From positions 62,001 through 126,000 of the forward strand of contig JBHYCS010000001.1 of NCBI GenBank assembly GCA_051861445.1: a DNA stretch of 64,000 bases. Reading direction: 5' to 3'. The position numbers and the translations under genes were made by a program. Below, piece after piece: positions 25,399 to 35,489 of this stretch. Source of the stretch: Parasediminibacterium sp051861445 (GTDB lineage: Bacteria > Bacteroidota > Bacteroidia > Chitinophagales > Chitinophagaceae). A model generated the notes under the pieces. The model was not told the DNA's origin. It did no database searches and was given only the letters and a program-made list of their open reading frames with translations. Position 1 is the first letter of the stretch. Every line of letters begins with the position of its first letter.

Positions 25399-26406
25399 TT
25401 AAGGCTTTACCAAAAAAGAATCATTTAAAGGAGCCGATAACGGAATGGATTTATCTTTTTTACCAAAAACTGAAACGTTTACATATCTTTTAGGATGCAT
25501 TTTTAAATCATCTACTAAAATATTGGCACTTCTAATAGTATTGGTTAAATTGTTATATAAGGTTTTATCATTCATTAATAAACCTAAAGAACCATCTTTA
25601 CTAGCCACTTTTTCAACCAATCCGTTTAAATTATCGATGGTATTTTTTAAAGATGCAATGGTGCCATCGATATCGGCTTTTGATAAATTTTCAGTTGTTT
25701 TTTCAATATTCGTCATCATTTTAGTAATCTTTTCGTTGTTATCAGCTAAGTTTTTACTAAAACTATTCAGATTGTTCATCGATTGTGCAATACTGCCAGT
25801 TTGAGCATTCATCATCGATTGAATAGATGCTGTAGAAGATGCTAAACTAGCTGTAGCTTTATTTACGTTTGCTATACTTTGTTGTAAATTTCCTTTAGCC
25901 GAAGGATCAAGTAAAGCATTTACATTTTTCAAAACACTGTCCAAACTTTGTAAAGTCGCTTTTAATTGATCACCAATTGGTGCAATTTTTTGTGTTAAAG
26001 CACCCAATAAACCATCATTATTGCCTGTAACAAGTGTATCACCAGAATTTAAATATTTTGTTTCTGTACCCAAAACAATTTCTACACTTGGTGTGCCTAA
26101 AGCACTTTCTTTAATAGATGCAACAGAATTAGTGGGAATATTAAATTTTTGATTGAGTTTTATGGTTAAAACAATTTCTTTCAAGCTAGGATCGGTATTT
26201 TCAATATCAGCAACTAAACCAACTTTAAAACCGTTAACATAAACCGGATGAGAAATCATTAAACCCTTGGTATTTGGATATTTAGCATATAAATAGTTGC
26301 CCGTTTTAAATAAACTTTTTCCTTTTAAAAAATTAAATCCTAGAATTAATAAAGTAATGGCTATTGCAGTAAGTGCACCCACTTTAGTTTCGTTGCTAAC
26401 TTTCAT
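25399..26406 (-). CDS. MlaD/MCE family lipid transport protein
   Basis: A 335-residue protein anchored by one membrane helix (about 8-25, VGALTAIAITLLILGFNFL). The MCE domain spans about residues 35-118 (YPNTKGLMISHPVYVNGFKV, then ALGTPSVEIVLG). The remainder (about 140-300) is a long helical coil region with Ser/Thr/Asn-rich heptads, as in MCE proteins that form a needle across the periplasm. The role is phospholipid or hydrophobic-molecule transfer between membranes. Partner MlaE/MlaF genes are not in this window. Its start lies five bases after a TAnnTTTG box. Confidence 0.92.
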   Translation of the reverse strand: MKVSNETKVGALTAIAITLLILGFNFLKGKSLFKTGNYLYAKYPNTKGLMISHPVYVNGFKVGLVADIENTDPSLKEIVLTIKLNQKFNIPTNSVASIKESALGTPSVEIVLGTETKYLNSGDTLVTGNNDGLLGALTQKIAPIGDQLKATLQSLDSVLKNVNALLDPSAKGNLQQSIANVNKATASLASSTASIQSMMNAQTGSIAQSMNNLNSFSKNLADNNEKITKMMTNIEKTTENLSKADIDGTIASLKNTIDNLNGLVEKVASKDGSLGLLMNDKTLYNNLTNTIRSANILVDDLKMHPKRYVNVSVFGKKDKSIPLSAPLNDSFLVKP

Positions 26407-26411
26407 AGTTG

Positions 26412-26419
26412 CAAATCTA
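26412..26419 (-). promoter_or_regulatory. -7 box for the MCE-OstA unit
   Basis: Minus-strand TAGATTTG fits TAnnTTTG and ends five bases before the ATG at 26406, suggesting a nearly leaderless message. Confidence 0.45.
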
Positions 26420-26547
26420 AGGTTTTGATAAGAATAGAAATGGTTAAAATAATGAAAGAATGTAAAAGATCTATTATGTTTTATACAGGAAAAATAGTTT
26501 TATTTTATCTTATAATTTATATTATGTTAAATACATTGTTCTTTAAA

Positions 26548-26571
26548 AAGCCACTACTTTCGTAATGGCTT
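26548..26571 (-). terminator. Terminator with GAAA tetraloop after the gyrA unit
   Basis: On the minus strand AAGCCATTAC pairs with GTAGTGGCTT (one G-U pair) around a GAAA loop and is followed by T residues. It lies 9 bases past the stop codon of the TPR-like gene. Confidence 0.7.
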
Positions 26572-26579
26572 GTAATGAA

Positions 26580-27962
26580 TTAGAATTTGCTGTGTAACCC
26601 GTCGTATAATTTGTATTTAGCATCGTAAATATCATACGCTTTAGGATCTTTACCGCTACTCTTATCTCTTTTAAAACCGTATAAATTTGCTAAAAAGTCT
26701 ACTGACTTATTTAAGCAACTTCTTTCAGTATTTGTTCTGTTTTGTTTTTCTTTCAAAGTTGCAAATGCTTTTTCAAGCCATTCAATACTATTATCAATTG
26801 CTTCAAACATTGGTTTCTCTAAATCAGCTCTTTGCTTTTTTAAAGCCTCAGATTGCTCTTTATATTTTGCATCTGCAGCCGCTTTTTTCTTCGGATCTTT
26901 TTCTGTTTTTTCTTTGTAAGCAGCTGTTAATTCTTGTAATGCTTTTCTAGACTCTGTTACTTTATCATCATTTGCACCAAATATGGTGTAATAAATTACG
27001 CCAGCATTAAAAGCTGCAATTCCGTTTGAAGGATCTTTTATAGATGCTTTTTTAAATGCCTCTGCTGCTAAATGTTGATAATCTGCTAGTGCTGCACTAT
27101 CTAATTTTGCTTTTTCTTCTTTAGGAATATTGGCAAATATGTCTCCATATTGTAGGTATTTCTGAGCATTTAATGTTCCTGCTGCATCTTCTTTTTTGTA
27201 TAAAGCTGTATTATCTGCGAGTGAATAGTTTTTACTCATGTAATCATTTTCATAATCTTCCCAATCTACCTTTGGAAAAAGTGATTTTGCAATGGCTACA
27301 TATTTTTTAAAATTTTGTTCTTGTTTTGTATTGCTGTAATAAACCAATGCATATTTATAAATGTCGGTATTGTTATCTCCATCTACTTTATTATCCATCA
27401 ATCTTTCGTAGAATTTAATAGCTACATCGGGTTTTTGAGCATTTTGAGCAGAGAAACCTGCATATAGTAAAGATGTAGTATCAAAAGCAATAGCTGTATT
27501 TGAGCTTAATTTATTTTTAAATATAACATCGCTATATTTTACAGCAACAGTAAAAAAATACAATGCCGAATCGTATGCTTTATTTGTAAATGTACGTACA
27601 CCGTTGTTAAAGGATGGTCCATACAAATCAAACAATGCATCGGTGCTATTATTGTCTTTCATTATTTTTAAAGAAGGGTCAGCAGCTAAATACTTTTGTA
27701 AAAATTCGTCTGCAACTTGTAAAGCATCAGGATATTTACCACCAAACTTAGCATCTTTATAAAACAACGCATATATTTTACCTTTCCACATAAACCCCTC
27801 TGGTTTATTTTGATTTTTTGGATCGGCCAAAGCTTTGTCTAATTCAGTTTTTGCATTTTCTACCTGATTTAACAACATTGCTGTTGATACTTTTTTAAAT
27901 TCTTGTGCTTTCACTAAAAATGAACCAGCTGTACATATAGAAAGCAATAAAAGTTTTTTCAT
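26580..27962 (-). CDS. Exported TPR-like protein, unknown function
   Basis: A 460-residue protein with a signal peptide (MKKLLLLSICTAGSFLVKAQ). The mature part is helical, with TPR-like units such as YDSALYFFTVAVKYSDVIF (about 130-148), KPDVAIKFYERLMDNK and AAEAFKKASIKDPSNGIAAF, and a Lys/Glu-rich coiled coil at about 350-390. From memory, similar proteins occur behind gyrA in Chitinophagaceae. It starts 28 bases after gyrA and is probably co-transcribed with it, though a functional link to DNA topology is unlikely given the export signal. Confidence 0.8.
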   Translation of the reverse strand: MKKLLLLSICTAGSFLVKAQEFKKVSTAMLLNQVENAKTELDKALADPKNQNKPEGFMWKGKIYALFYKDAKFGGKYPDALQVADEFLQKYLAADPSLKIMKDNNSTDALFDLYGPSFNNGVRTFTNKAYDSALYFFTVAVKYSDVIFKNKLSSNTAIAFDTTSLLYAGFSAQNAQKPDVAIKFYERLMDNKVDGDNNTDIYKYALVYYSNTKQEQNFKKYVAIAKSLFPKVDWEDYENDYMSKNYSLADNTALYKKEDAAGTLNAQKYLQYGDIFANIPKEEKAKLDSAALADYQHLAAEAFKKASIKDPSNGIAAFNAGVIYYTIFGANDDKVTESRKALQELTAAYKEKTEKDPKKKAAADAKYKEQSEALKKQRADLEKPMFEAIDNSIEWLEKAFATLKEKQNRTNTERSCLNKSVDFLANLYGFKRDKSSGKDPKAYDIYDAKYKLYDGLHSKF

Positions 27963-27990
27963 AAAAGATTCTATTTTATTGATTATCAGT

Positions 27991-30711
27991 TTATTCTACA
28001 ATATTATCTGTATTTAAATTTTCATTATTCTCCTTACTTTCTTGTTCAGATGCTGAATCTGAATTACTCGTTGAGTCTGTTATAACAGCTGCATTTTCAG
28101 TTGCTTCACCAATAACAACATCTACATTTTCTGCATTTTCATCAATCACAACTTCTTCTTCTTGCTCTTCAATTTTCGATAATGCTGCAATTGCATCTTT
28201 TTCATCTACACGTATAATCTTTACACCTTGTGTTGCTCTACCTGCTTCTTTAATAGATGCAAGTGATGTTCTTAGTGTAATACCAGATTTACAAGTAATA
28301 ATTAAGTCTTCTGAATCGGTTACATCCATAATTCCAATTAAATTACCTGTTTTTTCGGTAATGTTAATGGTTTTTACACCTTTTCCTCCTCTATTGGTTA
28401 CTCTATAATCTTCTACAGCTGTTCTTTTTCCATAACCATTTTCACTTAATACCAATACATTTCTACTATTATCTGTTGGATTTACACAAATCATACCAAC
28501 TACTTCATCTTTTGTATCATCTACTTCTATTCCTGCAACACCTATGGCTCCTCTACCAGTTGGACGAACTTTTGATTCTGGAAAACGAATAGCTCTACCA
28601 CTTTTTACAGCCATCATTATTTCGCTATTTCCATCAGTCATTTTTGCTTCTAATAATTCATCTCCTTCATTAATGGTAATTGCATTTACACCTGTAGTTC
28701 TTGGTCTACTAAAATCTGCAAGAGCCGTTTTTTTAATAATTCCTTTTTTGGTACAAAGAACAATATAATGACTGTCTACAAATTCTTTATCTTCTAATTT
28801 TCTTACATCAATAATTGCTTTTACCTTATCATCTGTCGGAATTTGCATTAGGTTTTGAATAGCTCTTCCCTTTGCTTGCTTCTCACCTTCAGGAATTTCA
28901 TACACTTTTAACCAAAAACATCTTCCTTTTTCTGTAAAGAAACACATGGTATGGTGTGTGGATGCAACAAATAAGTGTTCTACATAATCTTCCTCTCTAG
29001 TTTTACTACCAACTGCACCTCTTCCACCTCTTTTTTGCTGGCGATAATCTGATGCAGTTGTTCTTTTAATATATCCTAAATGAGAGATAGTGATAACAAC
29101 ATCTTCTTCTTTAATAAAATCTTCCATTCTCATTTCGCTAGAAAGAAACTGAATTTCACTTTTTCTTACATCGCCAAACTTTGCTTTTATGTCTAATAAT
29201 TCTGTTTTAATTAATTCGTACCTTAAGAATTCACTAGCCAATAGTGCTTTTAAACGCTTGATGATTTGTAATAATTCATTAAACTCAGCAACAATTTTAT
29301 CTCTTTCCATTCCTGTTAAGCGTTGTAAACGCAATTCTAAAATGGCTTTTGCTTGAATTTCTGATAAACCTTGTTCTTGTTTGTATAGTTCATCGGTAAG
29401 TTCTTCGAAAATAGATTGGTTTACATACCAATTTTCAGACTTACTTTTCTCAATTAAGGCTGTTTTAGCGTCGTCAGGTGTTCTGCTGCCTCTAATCAAA
29501 CGAATTACCTCATCTAAATGATCCAAAGCTTTTAAATAGCCTTCTAAAACATGGGCTCTTTCCTCAGCTTTTCGTAGTTCAAATTTTGTTCTACGAGTAA
29601 TAACATCCATTCTAAATTCAATAAACTCAACAATTAAGTCTTTTAAATTTAAAATTTTAGGTCTCCCTTTACTTATCGCAACGTTATTGATACCATAACT
29701 AGATTGTAACTCGGTAAACTTATATAATTGATTAATAATTACTTGTGCTACAGCATCTCGTTTTAAATCTACAACTACACGATTGCCCTCTCTGCTATTG
29801 CTTTCATTGTTTACGTGAGCAATTCCTTCAATTACTTTATCATTTACAAGTTGCCCAATTTTGTTGGTTAGTGCATCTAATCCAACTTGGTAAGGCACTT
29901 CAGTTATAATAATTTGTTCTCTTCCGCTTGCTTTTGTTTCAACATGGCATTTGCCTCTTACTACTACCCTTCCTCTTCCTGTTAAAAAAGCTTGTTTTAC
30001 ATCCTCCATTCCATAGATTACACCACCTGTAGGAAAGTCAGGAGCTTTTACATACTGAATCAATTCCTCACAACTAATCTCTTGATTATCAATGTATGCA
30101 ACACATCCATCTATTACTTCACTTAAATTATGTGGCATCATATTGGTAGCCATACCAACGGCAATTCCAGAAGACCCATTTACCAATAATTGAGGAATTT
30201 TTGTAGGAAGCACAGTCGGTTCTTCTAAACTATCATCGAAGTTTAATTGAAAATCCACCGTTTCTTTATCAATATCTTCCAACATTGCTTCGGCAAATTT
30301 TTCTAATCTCACCTCTGTATAACGCATGGCTGCAGGTGGATCACCATCTTGGTTACCAAAGTTACCCTGACTATCAACCATTTTGTAACGCATTGTCCAT
30401 GGCTGAGCCATACGAACCAAGGTGTCGTAAATTGAAGCATCACCATGAGGGTGATATTTACCCATTACTTCACCAACAATACGAGCAGATTTTTTAAAGG
30501 GCTTATTGCTGCTATTTCCTAATTCATTCATGGCATGTAAAACACGACGATGAACGGGTTTAAATCCATCTCTAACATCTGGCAAAGCTCTACCAACAAT
30601 TACCGACATTGAATAATCAATGTAGGCAGTTTTCATTTGTTCTTCGATGTTTACCTTAATTATGCGATCGTTATCAGATGTTTGTTCTGGCAATTGCGGA
30701 TTTTCTTCCAT
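27991..30711 (-). CDS. gyrA: DNA gyrase subunit A
   Basis: A 906-residue type IIA topoisomerase subunit that introduces negative supercoils with GyrB. The breakage-reunion domain has RALPDVRDGFKPVHRRVL (41-58), the quinolone region YHPHGDASIYDTLVRMAQPW (86-105) and catalytic Y131 (AAMRYTE). The C-terminal beta-pinwheel carries the GyrA box QQKRGGRGAVG. The tail of about 60 residues is very acidic (EEQEEEVVIDENAENVD), a typical regulatory tail. At the position of E. coli Ser83 this enzyme has Ala92, and Asp96 matches Asp87. The start is an ATG with a region of 217 bases upstream before the divergent saccharopine-dehydrogenase-like gene. Confidence 0.97.
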   Translation of the reverse strand: MEENPQLPEQTSDNDRIIKVNIEEQMKTAYIDYSMSVIVGRALPDVRDGFKPVHRRVLHAMNELGNSSNKPFKKSARIVGEVMGKYHPHGDASIYDTLVRMAQPWTMRYKMVDSQGNFGNQDGDPPAAMRYTEVRLEKFAEAMLEDIDKETVDFQLNFDDSLEEPTVLPTKIPQLLVNGSSGIAVGMATNMMPHNLSEVIDGCVAYIDNQEISCEELIQYVKAPDFPTGGVIYGMEDVKQAFLTGRGRVVVRGKCHVETKASGREQIIITEVPYQVGLDALTNKIGQLVNDKVIEGIAHVNNESNSREGNRVVVDLKRDAVAQVIINQLYKFTELQSSYGINNVAISKGRPKILNLKDLIVEFIEFRMDVITRRTKFELRKAEERAHVLEGYLKALDHLDEVIRLIRGSRTPDDAKTALIEKSKSENWYVNQSIFEELTDELYKQEQGLSEIQAKAILELRLQRLTGMERDKIVAEFNELLQIIKRLKALLASEFLRYELIKTELLDIKAKFGDVRKSEIQFLSSEMRMEDFIKEEDVVITISHLGYIKRTTASDYRQQKRGGRGAVGSKTREEDYVEHLFVASTHHTMCFFTEKGRCFWLKVYEIPEGEKQAKGRAIQNLMQIPTDDKVKAIIDVRKLEDKEFVDSHYIVLCTKKGIIKKTALADFSRPRTTGVNAITINEGDELLEAKMTDGNSEIMMAVKSGRAIRFPESKVRPTGRGAIGVAGIEVDDTKDEVVGMICVNPTDNSRNVLVLSENGYGKRTAVEDYRVTNRGGKGVKTINITEKTGNLIGIMDVTDSEDLIITCKSGITLRTSLASIKEAGRATQGVKIIRVDEKDAIAALSKIEEQEEEVVIDENAENVDVVIGEATENAAVITDSTSNSDSASEQESKENNENLNTDNIVE

Positions 30712-30928
30712 TGTAGTTATGCACTAATTTTATCGAATGAAATTGTAAAATTTAAGTACTACACAAATATGAGCACAAATGAGTCAATTGTGTAGCTAGC
30801 GAAGATAACTTTTTACATGCTTCAATGAATGGGAATTATCTTTTTTTTCAGTTGTTTTATCCACAGTTGTTGGTATAAAGTTTATATTACAGCTTTTAAT
30901 ATTGCTTTATTAAACATATCATATTTTA

Positions 30929-32260
30929 ATGATGAAACATATTTTACTTTTTGGTGCTGGAAAATCTGCCACTGAGCTTATCTACTACCTAAATAGTTTA
31001 GCAAATAACAATTATTGTAGGGTAACAATTGCTGACGCACAAATGTCATTTATCAAAAACAGGCTTTCTAATTGCGTAAATATCAATTTTTTAGAAATAG
31101 ATATTTTTCAAGACGATTTCAGAAAAAATCTCATTAAAGAATCTGATGTAGTTATATCGTTAATGCCACCTAACTTACACTATATCATTGCTTTAGACTG
31201 TATTAACTATAAAAAAAGTTTACTTACAGCTTCATACATAGATCCACAAATTCAACAAAAAAAAATAGCTATTGAAGAAGCAGGTGTATTGTTTTTATAT
31301 GAAATGGGCTTAGACCCAGGAATTGATCACATGAGTGCAATGGAAATTATTGACACTATACATGAACAAGGTGGTGTTATTAAAAGTTTTCAATCACATT
31401 GTGGTGGTTTAGTAGCACCAGAATTCAACAACAATCCATGGAATTATAAAATTACTTGGAATCCACGTAATATTATTTTAGCCGGAAAAGCTGGAGCAAT
31501 TTTTAAACAACATGGCGAAATTATTCAACTTAGTTATGAACAGTTATTTTCTGAATGCCCTCAAGTATTCATAAACAAAGAATTGGGCAATTTATCGTAT
31601 TATTACAATAGAGATAGTTTGCAATATATTAAAGCTTATGGCTTGGAAGAAACGGACACATTTATTAGAACTACGCTTCGTTTCCCTTCCTTTTGTGAGG
31701 GTTGGAATTGGATAGTACAACTTCAATTGACAGATGACAACCATTTGTACAATACCGAAAATTTAACTGCTGTACGCTTTTTTAATGAACATATACAGCA
31801 ATTTGAACTTGAACAAAAGTACCAATCAATACCAGAAGTAATTAAACTTCAATTAACTTTTTTATTTAGCGATGATAATTTACTGATAAACAATGGGTTA
31901 TTAACTGCTACTTCAATTTTACAAATAATTGTTGAAAAGAAGTTACAGTTAAATAAAGGTGATAAGGACATGATTGTAATGCTACATGAGTTTGAATACG
32001 AATTAAATCATGAGCGATATTATATAAAAAGTAATCTTATTGTTAAAGGAGAAGATGAACTGAGAACAGCAATGTCAAAAACAGTTGGCTTACCATTAGG
32101 AATTACTGCCAAATTGCTTATTGAAGATAAAATACAACTAAAAGGTTTGCATATACCAACACACAAAGAAATTTACAAACCTGTATTAGAATTATTGAAA
32201 GAAGAAAATATTCGTTTTGAAGAAACAAAAATGAAAATACAAACGAACGTGGAATTATAG
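30929..32260 (+). CDS. Saccharopine dehydrogenase-like oxidoreductase
   Basis: A 443-residue NAD(P)-dependent oxidoreductase. The Rossmann GAGKSA motif is in HILLFGAGKSATELIYYLN (4-22), with SDVVISLMPPNLHYIIALDC (about 86-105) closing the nucleotide site. LYEMGLDPGIDHMSAMEIID and SHCGGLVAPEFNNNPWNYK match saccharopine reductase (Lys9-type) proteins. The C-terminal half is the substrate domain. The role may be lysine metabolism or a related amino acid reaction. Its 3' end overlaps the convergent sugar-transferase gene by six bases. ATG at 30929 is followed immediately by a second ATG. Confidence 0.88.
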   Translation: MMKHILLFGAGKSATELIYYLNSLANNNYCRVTIADAQMSFIKNRLSNCVNINFLEIDIFQDDFRKNLIKESDVVISLMPPNLHYIIALDCINYKKSLLTASYIDPQIQQKKIAIEEAGVLFLYEMGLDPGIDHMSAMEIIDTIHEQGGVIKSFQSHCGGLVAPEFNNNPWNYKITWNPRNIILAGKAGAIFKQHGEIIQLSYEQLFSECPQVFINKELGNLSYYYNRDSLQYIKAYGLEETDTFIRTTLRFPSFCEGWNWIVQLQLTDDNHLYNTENLTAVRFFNEHIQQFELEQKYQSIPEVIKLQLTFLFSDDNLLINNGLLTATSILQIIVEKKLQLNKGDKDMIVMLHEFEYELNHERYYIKSNLIVKGEDELRTAMSKTVGLPLGITAKLLIEDKIQLKGLHIPTHKEIYKPVLELLKEENIRFEETKMKIQTNVEL

Positions 32261-33283
32261 ACTATCCATTGTTGACACAACACCTACGGTTTGCAACATA
32301 ATTTTTAACTCTAGTTTCCAACTTAAGTTATTGATATAATATAAGTCGTATTCTAACTTTTCAAGGTTTTCATTTGGCGTTGCTGTAGGATTGTTTACCT
32401 GAGCCCAACCTGTAATTCCTGGTTTTACAATATGTCTCAGTTTATAAAACTGATTTTCTGTACAACATTTTTCTACAATTTCGTCTCTTTCTGGTCTAGG
32501 TCCAATTAAGCTCATATCGCCTTTTAATACATTCCATAACTGTGGTAATTCATCAATCTTCGTTTTTCTAAAAAACTTACCCAGTTTTGTAATTCGTACG
32601 TCATCCTTTACTGTATGTGACTGATTATTACTATCTGAATGTATCATTGTACGGATTTTGTACAATGTAAAAATTTCCCCATTGACACCAACTCTGGTTT
32701 GTTTAAAAATTGCAGGCCCTTTGGATGTTAATTTGGTAAATAAGGAAGCGAAAATAACCACTGGAATCACAACTGGAAGCGAAATAATTACACTAGAAAC
32801 ATCAATTATTCTCTTAGCAAATAAGATAAAACTGCTTGGTTTTTCAATAAATGAGAAAATATCTGATTCCTCTAATTCAGTATTATAAATAACGGGAGTT
32901 GCACCAATTGCTTGCTCGTAAAATTGAATAATGTTTAAAACTTTACTATTAATACCATGAAAACTTACAAGATTTAAAAAAATATTTAAGTCTTTATTAC
33001 TAACCCATTTATCAATAGCAATGTAATCGTACTTATTCTTCTGAAGATATTTTATTAATTTCGCATCTATCAATCCGCTCCAAAAATTATATGAAAATTT
33101 TCTATTAAAAGTTTTTTTCTTAATTAACTCTTTGGAAAGTAAATCAGGATTAATAATTAGACAGGTTTTTTTTAATAGATCACTTTTTTTCTTAAATCTG
33201 CTTGCATTTCGCCATTTGCCTTCATAAATGATTGTTTTAAGGTTTTGTATATTGGCTGTTGCTTTGGTAATATTTCCAGACAT
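32255..33283 (-). CDS. Bacterial sugar transferase (glycosyl-1-P transferase)
   Basis: A 342-residue enzyme that would attach a sugar-1-phosphate to undecaprenyl phosphate, starting an exopolysaccharide or O-antigen unit. The conserved C-terminal domain (about 145-342) begins with one re-entrant membrane helix (KRIIDVSSVIISLPVVIPVV), followed by FKQTRVGVNGEIFTLYKIRT, TKIDELPQLWNVLKGDMSLI and GPRP with ITGWAQVN. The first 140 residues have no four-helix membrane bundle as in WbaP or WcaJ but a soluble-looking domain I do not recognise. ATG at 33283 is chosen rather than a TTG seven codons upstream. No other capsule genes are adjacent. Confidence 0.9.
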   Translation of the reverse strand: MSGNITKATANIQNLKTIIYEGKWRNASRFKKKSDLLKKTCLIINPDLLSKELIKKKTFNRKFSYNFWSGLIDAKLIKYLQKNKYDYIAIDKWVSNKDLNIFLNLVSFHGINSKVLNIIQFYEQAIGATPVIYNTELEESDIFSFIEKPSSFILFAKRIIDVSSVIISLPVVIPVVIFASLFTKLTSKGPAIFKQTRVGVNGEIFTLYKIRTMIHSDSNNQSHTVKDDVRITKLGKFFRKTKIDELPQLWNVLKGDMSLIGPRPERDEIVEKCCTENQFYKLRHIVKPGITGWAQVNNPTATPNENLEKLEYDLYYINNLSWKLELKIMLQTVGVVSTMDSL

Positions 33284-33301
33284 GGTATCTATTAATATTT
33301 G

Positions 33302-33309
33302 CAAATTTA
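33302..33309 (-). promoter_or_regulatory. -7 box for the sugar transferase gene
   Basis: Minus-strand TAAATTTG matches TAnnTTTG, 18 bases before the ATG at 33283. Confidence 0.4.
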
Positions 33310-33445
33310 TTAATTAAGTTAGTAATACCTAATATAAATTTATTGAAATATTATTAAGGTATTGTTATATAAAAAGACTTCATAGCATTGAATAATGCTG
33401 CTTTAAAATTAGTAATTATATCTTCATTTAAATTAACAGATATAA

Positions 33446-35470
33446 TTACTTTTTAATTTTCGGTTTGACTGTTTTTTCTTTAGTAGGTTTAAAAGTAGCT
33501 TCTACTTTTGAAGGTTTATTTACCCATTCATAGTCTAATTGTCGTTTGTCTAAATTTGCTGCGACAACTTTTATCCAAACCCTATCTCCCATTTTAAACT
33601 TTCTGCCACTTCTTCTTCCTGCAATACTATAGTCGCCTTCAACTAAGAAAAACTCGTCTACTTCACTTAAGCTTACAATACTTACCATTCCTTCACATTT
33701 ATGCAATACTGTTTCTACAAAAAAACCAAAATTAGCTACGCCACTAATAACACCTTCAAATTCATGTCCAAGATAAGATTGCATAAATTCTACTTGTTTG
33801 TACTTGTTGCTAGCACGTTCACATTCCATAGCAGCCTTTTCTCTTTCACTGGTATGCTTGCATTTTTCATCCATTTTTTTATCAACAATTGGTTTTCCAT
33901 TTAAAATGCTTTCAAGCACTCGATGTACTAAAATATCTGGATACCTTCTAATGGGTGAAGTAAAATGACAATAATGCTCAAAGGCTAGTCCATAATGACC
34001 AATATTTTTGGTAGTATATGCAGCTTTTGCCATTGTTCGAATACCTAATTGTTCTAACACATGTTGTTCTGGTTTTCCTTGAACATCTGCTAACATTTGA
34101 TTAAACGATGCTGCAATTTTATCTGGAGAACTTATATTAAATTGATGTCCATATTTTTTTGCAAACTCTATAAATGGCTGTAGTTTCTTTTCATCTGGCT
34201 GATCATGCACTCTGTATGGAAAAGGAATTTGTTTACCATTCACTTCCGTTTTAAACACATTTTCTGCTACTGTTTTATTTGCCAATAGCATAAACTCTTC
34301 TATTAATTGATGAGCTTCTTTACTTTCTTTAATAACAATGCCAATAGGTTTTGCTTTTTCATCTAGCTTAAAGCGTACTTCTTGTGATGAAAAATTGATT
34401 GCTCCTACTTTAAAACGTTCTTTTCGAATGTTTTGAGCAATGGTATTTAACAGTAGAATTTCTTCTTTAAATGGCCCCTCTTTTGTTTCAATAATGGTTT
34501 GAACTTCTTCGTACGTAAATCGATGGTTGGAGTGAATAATGGTTTTTCCCAACCAATATTGTTTGATGACACCTTTTGTATTCAACTGAAAAATGGCAGA
34601 AAAAGTACATTTATCTTCATGTGGACGAAGCGAACACAACTCATTTGAAATTCGTTCTGGAAGCATTGGATTTACTCTGTCGGGTAAATAAACCGATGTA
34701 GCTCTTTTATAAGCCTCTTCATCTAAAACTGTATCTGGCTCAACATAATGGCTAACATCTGCAATATGAACACCTATTTCGTAATTTCCATTTTTAAGTT
34801 TTCGGATAGAAAGTGCATCATCAAAATCTTTTGCATCTACAGGATCAATGGTAAAAGTGAGAATATCTCTACAATCTCTTCGTTTTTTTATTTCTGCACT
34901 GCTGATTTCGTCGGGAATATTTTTTGCATCGGCCAACATTTCGGCAGAAAATGAAAGTGGAAAACCAGCTTCAGCCAATAACTCTTTCATTGCTGCATCG
35001 TTTTCGTCTTCCGATTCCATTAAGCTAATTACTTCTCCCACAGGTTTTTTATCGCCTTTGCCCCATTCTACCAATTTTGCCACTACTTTATCTTTATTTT
35101 TTGCTCCATTCAATTTATTTAAAGGAATAAATAAATCTGGCATTGGTTTATCGGTATCTGGTATAAAAAAAGCATAATTGGTAGAAAGCTGTATACGTCC
35201 TATAAATTCGGTTTGTTTTCTACTAATTACCTCTGTTATTTTTCCCTCTTTTCTTTTGCTAGATAAGTTTTCTTTCACAATTCTTACCATTACTACATCT
35301 CCATTAAGGGCTGTGTTAAAATCGCCAGGACGAACCAACACATCGCCACTTTTATCTTCAATTAAAACATAACCAATACCACTTCTTGTAATTTCCAAAA
35401 TACCTTTTACAGTATGTGAATGGTGCGTTTGCTTGGTTGTTTTGTTTTTAACTTTCTTGTTTTTACTCAT
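33446..35470 (-). CDS. rnr: Ribonuclease R
   Basis: A 674-residue processive 3'-5' exoribonuclease of the RNB family. After a basic Lys/Thr-rich start come cold-shock-type RNA-binding domains (about 20-160), the RNB catalytic domain with FTIDPVDAKDFDDALSI (about 205-221) holding the metal-binding aspartates, RLNP-type VNPMLPERISNELCSL, and HFTSPIRRYPDILVHR, then an S1 domain (about 565-650) and a basic tail (KPTKEKTVKPKIKK). It degrades structured RNA and helps rRNA and tmRNA quality control. It is the last gene of a six-gene operon, 19 bases after lpxK. Confidence 0.96.
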   Translation of the reverse strand: MSKNKKVKNKTTKQTHHSHTVKGILEITRSGIGYVLIEDKSGDVLVRPGDFNTALNGDVVMVRIVKENLSSKRKEGKITEVISRKQTEFIGRIQLSTNYAFFIPDTDKPMPDLFIPLNKLNGAKNKDKVVAKLVEWGKGDKKPVGEVISLMESEDENDAAMKELLAEAGFPLSFSAEMLADAKNIPDEISSAEIKKRRDCRDILTFTIDPVDAKDFDDALSIRKLKNGNYEIGVHIADVSHYVEPDTVLDEEAYKRATSVYLPDRVNPMLPERISNELCSLRPHEDKCTFSAIFQLNTKGVIKQYWLGKTIIHSNHRFTYEEVQTIIETKEGPFKEEILLLNTIAQNIRKERFKVGAINFSSQEVRFKLDEKAKPIGIVIKESKEAHQLIEEFMLLANKTVAENVFKTEVNGKQIPFPYRVHDQPDEKKLQPFIEFAKKYGHQFNISSPDKIAASFNQMLADVQGKPEQHVLEQLGIRTMAKAAYTTKNIGHYGLAFEHYCHFTSPIRRYPDILVHRVLESILNGKPIVDKKMDEKCKHTSEREKAAMECERASNKYKQVEFMQSYLGHEFEGVISGVANFGFFVETVLHKCEGMVSIVSLSEVDEFFLVEGDYSIAGRRSGRKFKMGDRVWIKVVAANLDKRQLDYEWVNKPSKVEATFKPTKEKTVKPKIKK

Positions 35471-35489
35471 GATAAAGTATAATGATGTA

